Below, in pieces: positions 60,029-64,000 of a stretch of DNA of 64,000 nt. Origin of the DNA: Prevotella communis (lineage in GTDB: Bacteria > Bacteroidota > Bacteroidia > Bacteroidales > Bacteroidaceae); NCBI RefSeq assembly GCF_022024175.1, contig NZ_CP091794.1, positions 1,116,001 to 1,180,000 on the forward strand, given 5' to 3'. Each line of letters opens with the position of its first letter. Position 1 is the first letter of the stretch. The notes under the pieces were generated by a model, which was given only the letters and a program-made list of their open reading frames with translations, did no database searches and was not told the DNA's origin. The position numbers and the translations under genes were made by a program.

Positions 60029-60907
60029 ATGCAATTAATTGACGGAAAAGCAACGGCAACTGCTATTAAGGCCGAGATTGCCGAGGAAGTGAAGGCCATT
60101 ATGGCCAAGGGTGGCAAACAGCCTCATCTGGCTGCAGTGTTGGTGGGCCATGACGGTGGTTCTGAGACCTACGTGAAGAACAAGGTGCTGGCTTGTGAGG
60201 CCTGCGGTTTCAAATCGACCCTCATCCGCTATGAGGACGACATCACGGAGGAGGAACTCCTGGCCTGTGTGGACAAGTTGAATAAGGATGACGATGTAGA
60301 TGGCTTCATCGTACAGCTTCCTTTGCCCAAGCACATCGACGAGCAGAAAGTTATCGAGGCTATCGACTATCGTAAGGATGTAGATGGCTTTCATCCTATC
60401 AATGTGGGGCGTATGGCTATCGGACTGCCCTGCTTTATCTCGGCTACACCTCTGGGCATCATTACCCTGCTGAAGCGCTATGGCATAGAGACCTCTGGAA
60501 AGAAGTGCGTTATTCTTGGCCGTAGTAATATCGTTGGTAAACCCATGGCTCAGCTGATGATGCAGAAACAGTATGGTGACTCTACCGTGACCGTATGTCA
60601 CTCACGCTCAAAGACCCTGAAAGAGGAGTGTCGCGCTGCTGATATCATCATCGCTGCTATTGGTAGTCCTGAGTTTGTGACAGCTGATATGGTGAAGGAT
60701 GGTGCTGTGATTGTTGACGTAGGTACAACCCGTGTGCCCGATGCAACCCGTAAGAGTGGCTTCCGCCTGACAGGCGATGTGAAGTTTGATGAGGTGGCAC
60801 CTAAGTGCTCATTCATCACGCCTGTTCCTGGTGGCGTTGGTCCGATGACTATCTGTTCGCTGATGAAGAATACACTTGCTGCTGGCAAGAAAGAGTATTA
60901 TAAGTGA
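60029..60907 (+). CDS. folD: Bifunctional methylene-THF dehydrogenase / methenyl-THF cyclohydrolase
   Basis: 292 residues. Family signatures: [20 protein letters not shown] with the catalytic Tyr and Lys pair, [42 protein letters not shown] (NADP-binding) and [15 protein letters not shown]. Interconverts one-carbon tetrahydrofolates in the cytoplasm. The 5-formyl-THF cyclo-ligase half of the upstream fusion belongs to the same pathway. A GTGAAAAGTG simple repeat begins at its stop codon. Confidence 0.96.
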   Translation: MQLIDGKATATAIKAEIAEEVKAIMAKGGKQPHLAAVLVGHDGGSETYVKNKVLACEACGFKSTLIRYEDDITEEELLACVDKLNKDDDVDGFIVQLPLPKHIDEQKVIEAIDYRKDVDGFHPINVGRMAIGLPCFISATPLGIITLLKRYGIETSGKKCVILGRSNIVGKPMAQLMMQKQYGDSTVTVCHSRSKTLKEECRAADIIIAAIGSPEFVTADMVKDGAVIVDVGTTRVPDATRKSGFRLTGDVKFDEVAPKCSFITPVPGGVGPMTICSLMKNTLAAGKKEYYK

Positions 60908-60917
60908 AAAAGGAAAA

Positions 60918-61115
60918 GTGAAAAGTGAAAAATTTGCTTCCGCTCAAGAGTGGTACGAAAAGGGCAATGCCTTTCGTAAAGAATCCAAATGGCATGAGGC
61001 CATCAACTGCTATATACGAGCCATAGAGCTTGACCCCGACAGCCCGGCTGTCGAGGCCAAGCGTATGCTTGACGATATTATGGCATTCTATTGTAAAGAT
61101 ATGTATAATCCTTAG
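60918..61115 (+). CDS. Small TPR protein with repeat-derived start
   Basis: About 65 residues. The core SAQEWYEKGNAFRKESKWHE to AINCYIRAIELDPDSPAVEA is one TPR unit plus a conserved end DDIMAFYCKDMYNP. No ATG is available: the frame has GTG at 60918 and, further up inside folD, TTG at 60876. The region encoding the first residues (VKSEKFAS) is the GTGAAAAGTGAAAAATTTGC repeat. The original start has probably been replaced; start assigned with low confidence. Confidence 0.65.
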   Translation: MKSEKFASAQEWYEKGNAFRKESKWHEAINCYIRAIELDPDSPAVEAKRMLDDIMAFYCKDMYNP

Positions 61116-61139
61116 GGAAAGCCCCTGAGGATTTTTTTT
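61110..61139 (+). terminator. Terminator after the TPR gene
   Basis: CCTTAGGG (61110-61117) pairs with CCCTGAGG (61123-61130), one wobble, followed by ATTTTTTTT. It overlaps the stop codon. 61140-61285 holds no gene. Confidence 0.75.
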
Positions 61140-61285
61140 ACCTGTATTTACGGGTGTTTCCAGTGAGTTGAAAACTTTTTTTTAGTTCTGGGTTTAAACC
61201 TTTTCCAGACTTCTGCGTCATATATACAGAAAACAGGATAACATTTCGATATTAATAACTTATAAAAAGGGAAAGGAAACAAATT

Positions 61286-61651
61286 ATGAAGAAGGTTGTT
61301 TTAACAGTGGTAACAGTGATGACGTTTGCAATGGGTTTCGCCGAGACGACACCAAGTCACAGAATGATGTTTGACAGACAGCCTGTGAGCTACGACATGA
61401 GTTTCGACATGCACCGTTTGGCAGTGAAACTGGGTTTGACATTTGAACAGATGGAGACCGTAGAAGTGATTCAGAACTGCTTTAATAACGAGGTACAGGA
61501 AGCCGCAACGTCAAGAGGCCTTCAGCGCCGCCACCTGATCCATCAGGCCGTGCGCAAGGATGCACAGCAGATGCGCAGGGTGCTCAATGATGAGCAGTTT
61601 GAAACCTACATGACACTACTGGGCACCACACTAAGAAACAAAGGTCTTTAG
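61286..61651 (+). CDS. Small secreted helical protein
   Basis: 121 residues. Signal peptide (MKKVVLTVVTVMTFAMGFAE) and a helical mature part (LAVKLGLTFEQMETVEVIQN, NDEQFETYMTLLGTTLRNKG). The pattern L-T-x-x-Q then N-D-E-Q-F resembles periplasmic Spy/CpxP-like or DUF4890-like helical proteins, but the match is loose. Monocistronic, with a ribosome-binding-like AAGGAAA before ATG and a strong terminator after. Confidence 0.6.
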   Translation: MKKVVLTVVTVMTFAMGFAETTPSHRMMFDRQPVSYDMSFDMHRLAVKLGLTFEQMETVEVIQNCFNNEVQEAATSRGLQRRHLIHQAVRKDAQQMRRVLNDEQFETYMTLLGTTLRNKGL

Positions 61652-61671
61652 AAACCTAATGAAAGGAGATG

Positions 61672-61708
61672 TCGGGGGAGCAGCAATGTTCCCCCGATGT
61701 CTTTTTTT
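61672..61708 (+). terminator. Strong terminator after the small secreted protein
   Basis: TCGGGGGA (61672-61679) pairs with TCCCCCGA (61690-61697), followed by TGTC and eight or so T. Confidence 0.85.
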
Positions 61709-61757
61709 GCTTATTGTCATATAAAATGGAAAAATGGAAAGAAAAAGGCTATTTTCT

Positions 61758-61788
61758 TTTGCATTTTGCTTACAAATTAGTACCTTTG
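61758..61788 (+). promoter_or_regulatory. Promoter of the kor operon
   Basis: TTTG (61758-61761), 19 bases, TACCTTTG (61781-61788), about 43 bases before the ferredoxin-like subunit gene. Confidence 0.75.
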
Positions 61789-61830
61789 CAGCCAATTTCG
61801 TAAGAGGTTAATGCGTTAAACAAATACAAT

Positions 61831-62061
61831 ATGGCAAAAATGAAAGGCGCTATTGAGGTGAATACCGAGAGGTGTAAGGGATGCAGTCTCTGCGTCATCG
61901 CCTGCCCTCAGAAGGTTATCGCCCTGGCCAACAAAGTTAATCTGCACGGTTATCCCTATGTGGAGGCTGTCAACGAGGAAGCCTGTGTGGGCTGTGCTTC
62001 GTGTGGCATTGTCTGCCCAGATGGCTGTATCACCGTGTATCGTAAAAAAGTGGAGGAATAA
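61831..62061 (+). CDS. korD: 2-oxoacid:ferredoxin oxidoreductase, delta (ferredoxin-like) subunit
   Basis: 76 residues with two [4Fe-4S] motifs: CKGCSLCVIACP (about 17-28) and CVGCASCGIVCP (about 52-63). Carries electrons from the TPP-dependent catalytic subunits to ferredoxin. First gene of a four-gene operon (delta, alpha, beta, gamma); 3 bases separate it from the next. Substrate could be 2-oxoglutarate or branched-chain 2-oxoacids (Kor versus Vor), which sequence alone does not decide. Confidence 0.9.
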   Translation: MAKMKGAIEVNTERCKGCSLCVIACPQKVIALANKVNLHGYPYVEAVNEEACVGCASCGIVCPDGCITVYRKKVEE

Positions 62062-62064
62062 ACT

Positions 62065-63147
62065 ATGGCAGAAGAAAGAGAAGTTGTGTTGATGAAAGGC
62101 AACGAGGCTATTGCCCACGCTGCTATTCGATGCGGATGCGACGGCTATTTCGGCTATCCTATTACTCCGCAGAGTGAGGTGATTGAGACGCTGGCTGAGT
62201 TGAAGCCTTGGGAGACCACTGGTATGCAGGTGGTTCAGGCAGAGAGCGAGCTGGCCTCTATTTATATGGTTTATGGTGCTGCCGGTGCCGGTAAGCGTGC
62301 TATGACCTCATCATCATCTCCTGGTATCGCCTTGATGCAGGAAGGTATCACCTATATGGCTGGTGCCGAAGTGCCTGGTGTGTTTGTCAATGTGCAGCGT
62401 GGTGGTCCTGGTCTGGGTACTATCCAGCCTTCACAGGGTGACTATAATCAGGCTACCCGTGGTGGTGGTAATGGTGACTACAAGGTGATTGTCCTGGCTC
62501 CCTCTTCTGTACAGGAGATGGCTGATTTCGTGGACCTCGCCTTTGAGTTGGCATTCAAGTATCGCAACCCTGCCATGATTCTGAGTGATGGTGTCATTGG
62601 TCAGATGATGGAGAAGGTGGTGCTGCCTCCTTTCAAGCCCCGTCGTACTGACGAGGAGGTCATCAAGGAGTGCCCCTGGGCTTCTACTGGTAAGCCCAAG
62701 AACCGTGAGCGCGTGGTGATTACCTCGTTGGAGCTGAAGCCTGAGGCCATGGAGAAGCGTAACCTGGCTCTGCAGGAGAAATATCGCAAGATTCAGGAGA
62801 ACGAGGTGCGTTTTGAGCAGCAGCAGATGGACGATGCCGAGTATGCTATCGTAGCTTTCGGTAGTGCCGCCCGTATTGCAGAGAAGAGCGTAGAGATTGC
62901 CCGTGAGCAAGGTATTAAGGTCGGTTTGTTCCGTCCTATCACGCTGTTCCCCTTCCCTGAGAAGCAGATTGCTGAGCTCTCTAAGAAGGTGAAGGGTATT
63001 CTTGTAGCTGAGATTAACGCTGGTCAGATGGTACAGGACGTACGTCTCGCTGTGAACGGTGCTGTGCCCGTGGAGCAGTTCGGACGTCTGGGAGGTATCG
63101 TTCCCGATCCAGAGGAAATTGTTAATGCACTTAAGAAGGTAATGTAA
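62065..63147 (+). CDS. korA: 2-oxoacid:ferredoxin oxidoreductase, alpha subunit (KorA/VorB)
   Basis: 360 residues. Pyrimidine-binding part of the PFOR superfamily: GNEAIAHAAIRCGCDGYFGY followed by PITPQSEV, QAESELASIYMVYGAAGAGK, TSSSSPGIALMQEGITYMAG, QRGGPGLGT and a C-terminal transketolase-C-like domain (AIVAFGSAARIAEKSVEIAR, GQMVQDVRLAVNG). Forms the active site with the beta subunit for oxidative decarboxylation of 2-oxoacids to acyl-CoA. Bacteroidales copies are often annotated VorB. Confidence 0.92.
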   Translation: MAEEREVVLMKGNEAIAHAAIRCGCDGYFGYPITPQSEVIETLAELKPWETTGMQVVQAESELASIYMVYGAAGAGKRAMTSSSSPGIALMQEGITYMAGAEVPGVFVNVQRGGPGLGTIQPSQGDYNQATRGGGNGDYKVIVLAPSSVQEMADFVDLAFELAFKYRNPAMILSDGVIGQMMEKVVLPPFKPRRTDEEVIKECPWASTGKPKNRERVVITSLELKPEAMEKRNLALQEKYRKIQENEVRFEQQQMDDAEYAIVAFGSAARIAEKSVEIAREQGIKVGLFRPITLFPFPEKQIAELSKKVKGILVAEINAGQMVQDVRLAVNGAVPVEQFGRLGGIVPDPEEIVNALKKVM

Positions 63148-63151
63148 GGTT

Positions 63152-63922
63152 ATGGATAGAAATCAAATAGTTCAACCAGAGAATATCGTCTGCAAGAAGC
63201 CGACGCTGATGAACGACAATAATATGCACTACTGCCCTGGCTGTAGCCATGGTGTAGTACATAAACTTGTGGCCGAAGTCATCGAAGAGATGGGAATGGC
63301 AGACAAGGCCGTAGGTGTATCGCCCGTAGGCTGTGCCGTATTCGCCTACAATTATATTGATATCGACTGGCAGGAGGCTGCCCATGGACGTGCTCCCGCA
63401 CTGGCCACGGGTATCAAGCGTACCTGGCCTGATCGTCTGGTCTTCACCTATCAGGGTGATGGTGACCTGGCATGTATCGGTACCTGTGAGACCATCCATG
63501 CCTTGAACCGTGGTGAGAATATCGTGATTATCTTCGTCAACAATGCTATCTATGGTATGACGGGTGGTCAGATGGCTCCTACAACGCTGATTGGCCAGAA
63601 GACCTCTACCTGTCCTTATGGACGTGATCCTGAGATTCACGGTTATCCACTGAAAATGGCTGATATCGCTGCTCAGTTGGAGGGAACCTGCTATGTGACT
63701 CGTCAGAGCGTAGAGAGCGTGGCTTCTATCAACAAGGCGAAGAAGGCGCTGCGTAAGGCTTTCGAGGCTTCTATGGCTGGTAAGGGTTCTTCTCTCGTGG
63801 AGTTTGTCTCTACCTGTAACAGTGGTTGGAAGCTGACCCCCGCTAAGGCTAACGAATGGATGAAGGAGAATATGTTCCCCTTCTATCCCAAAGGTGACCT
63901 GAAAGATACTACGAATCTTTAA
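63152..63922 (+). CDS. korB: 2-oxoacid:ferredoxin oxidoreductase, TPP-binding beta subunit
   Basis: 256 residues. TPP site: YCPGCSHGVVHKL, GVSPVGCAVFAY, HGRAPALATGIK and the metal/pyrophosphate motif GDGDLACIGTCE with NN in FVNNAIYGMTGGQMAPTT. Ends normally near KGDLKDTTNL. Four bases after the alpha gene; expected to form the catalytic dimer with it. Confidence 0.92.
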   Translation: MDRNQIVQPENIVCKKPTLMNDNNMHYCPGCSHGVVHKLVAEVIEEMGMADKAVGVSPVGCAVFAYNYIDIDWQEAAHGRAPALATGIKRTWPDRLVFTYQGDGDLACIGTCETIHALNRGENIVIIFVNNAIYGMTGGQMAPTTLIGQKTSTCPYGRDPEIHGYPLKMADIAAQLEGTCYVTRQSVESVASINKAKKALRKAFEASMAGKGSSLVEFVSTCNSGWKLTPAKANEWMKENMFPFYPKGDLKDTTNL

Positions 63923-63953
63923 TTAAGAGTTAAGAATTAAGAATTAAGAAAAG

Positions 63954-64000
63954 ATGAAGAAAGAGATAATTATTTCAGGTTTCGGAGGTCAGGGTGTACT
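63954..64000 (+). CDS. korC: 2-oxoacid:ferredoxin oxidoreductase, gamma subunit (partial)
   Basis: Only the first 15 codons are in the window: MKKEIIISGFGGQGV, the glycine-rich start typical of gamma subunits. The gene continues past the right edge. The spacer before it (63923-63950) consists of a TTAAGAATTAAG simple repeat. Confidence 0.85.
   Translation, partial: MKKEIIISGFGGQGV

Overview
The window reads as chromosomal DNA of a Bacteroidales bacterium, most like Prevotella or a close relative. The evidence is the repeated Bacteroidetes-type promoter (TTTG, about 20 bases, TAnnTTTG), the FISUMP-like and WG-repeat proteins, a SusR-like AraC regulator beside a GH31 glycosidase, C-terminal tails resembling type IX secretion signals, and the threonine, agmatine and 2-oxoacid:ferredoxin oxidoreductase genes. 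No rRNA, tRNA, CRISPR array or insertion sequence was seen.

Layout. (1) 1-8060 is accessory and partly decayed: a RyR-domain protein, two paralogous 148-aa proteins, WG-repeat and FISUMP-like proteins, a Fic enzyme with an 11-bp tandem repeat in its gene, a fragment of aguB, and a 400-bp tract almost identical to one 20 kb away. (2) 8150-13999 holds a GH31 glycosidase and its likely regulator. (3) 14109-16832 holds a LytS-like sensor kinase and a LytTR response regulator split by one in-frame stop. (4) 17082-29435 is the most unusual part: one co-directional cluster with four FHA proteins (five FHA domains), two eukaryote-like Ser/Thr kinases, two PP2C phosphatases, a transmembrane FHA-protease fusion, a periplasmic protein, a WG-repeat protein with a zinc-ribbon tail and an outer-membrane barrel. 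It looks like a complete write/read/erase threonine-phosphorylation circuit tied to the envelope. (5) 29470-33098 holds secreted proteins, including a C10 cysteine protease, and a hydrolase with a chimeric 5' end. (6) 33247-35055 is umuDC. (7) 35400-43530 is an AT-richer defence island: a candidate structured RNA, an attenuator-like leader, two cytosine-5 methyltransferases, an McrB-like AAA+ protein, a PD-(D/E)XK protein and Vsr, which together resemble the LlaJI restriction system. (8) 43600-64000 is mostly housekeeping: bcp, agmatine catabolism (aguA, aguB), a FetAB-like pair with a degenerate ATPase, thrA-apgM-thrC, an FAD dehydrogenase, a TerB-DnaJ protein, a QueH-Fau fusion, ffh, folD and the kor/vor operon, which runs off the right end.

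A recurring theme in part 8 and in vsr is short repeats or palindromes inserted in frame inside conserved enzymes, or just at gene starts. Functions are assigned by reading conserved motifs; no database search was possible, and regulatory sites rest on sequence pattern alone.
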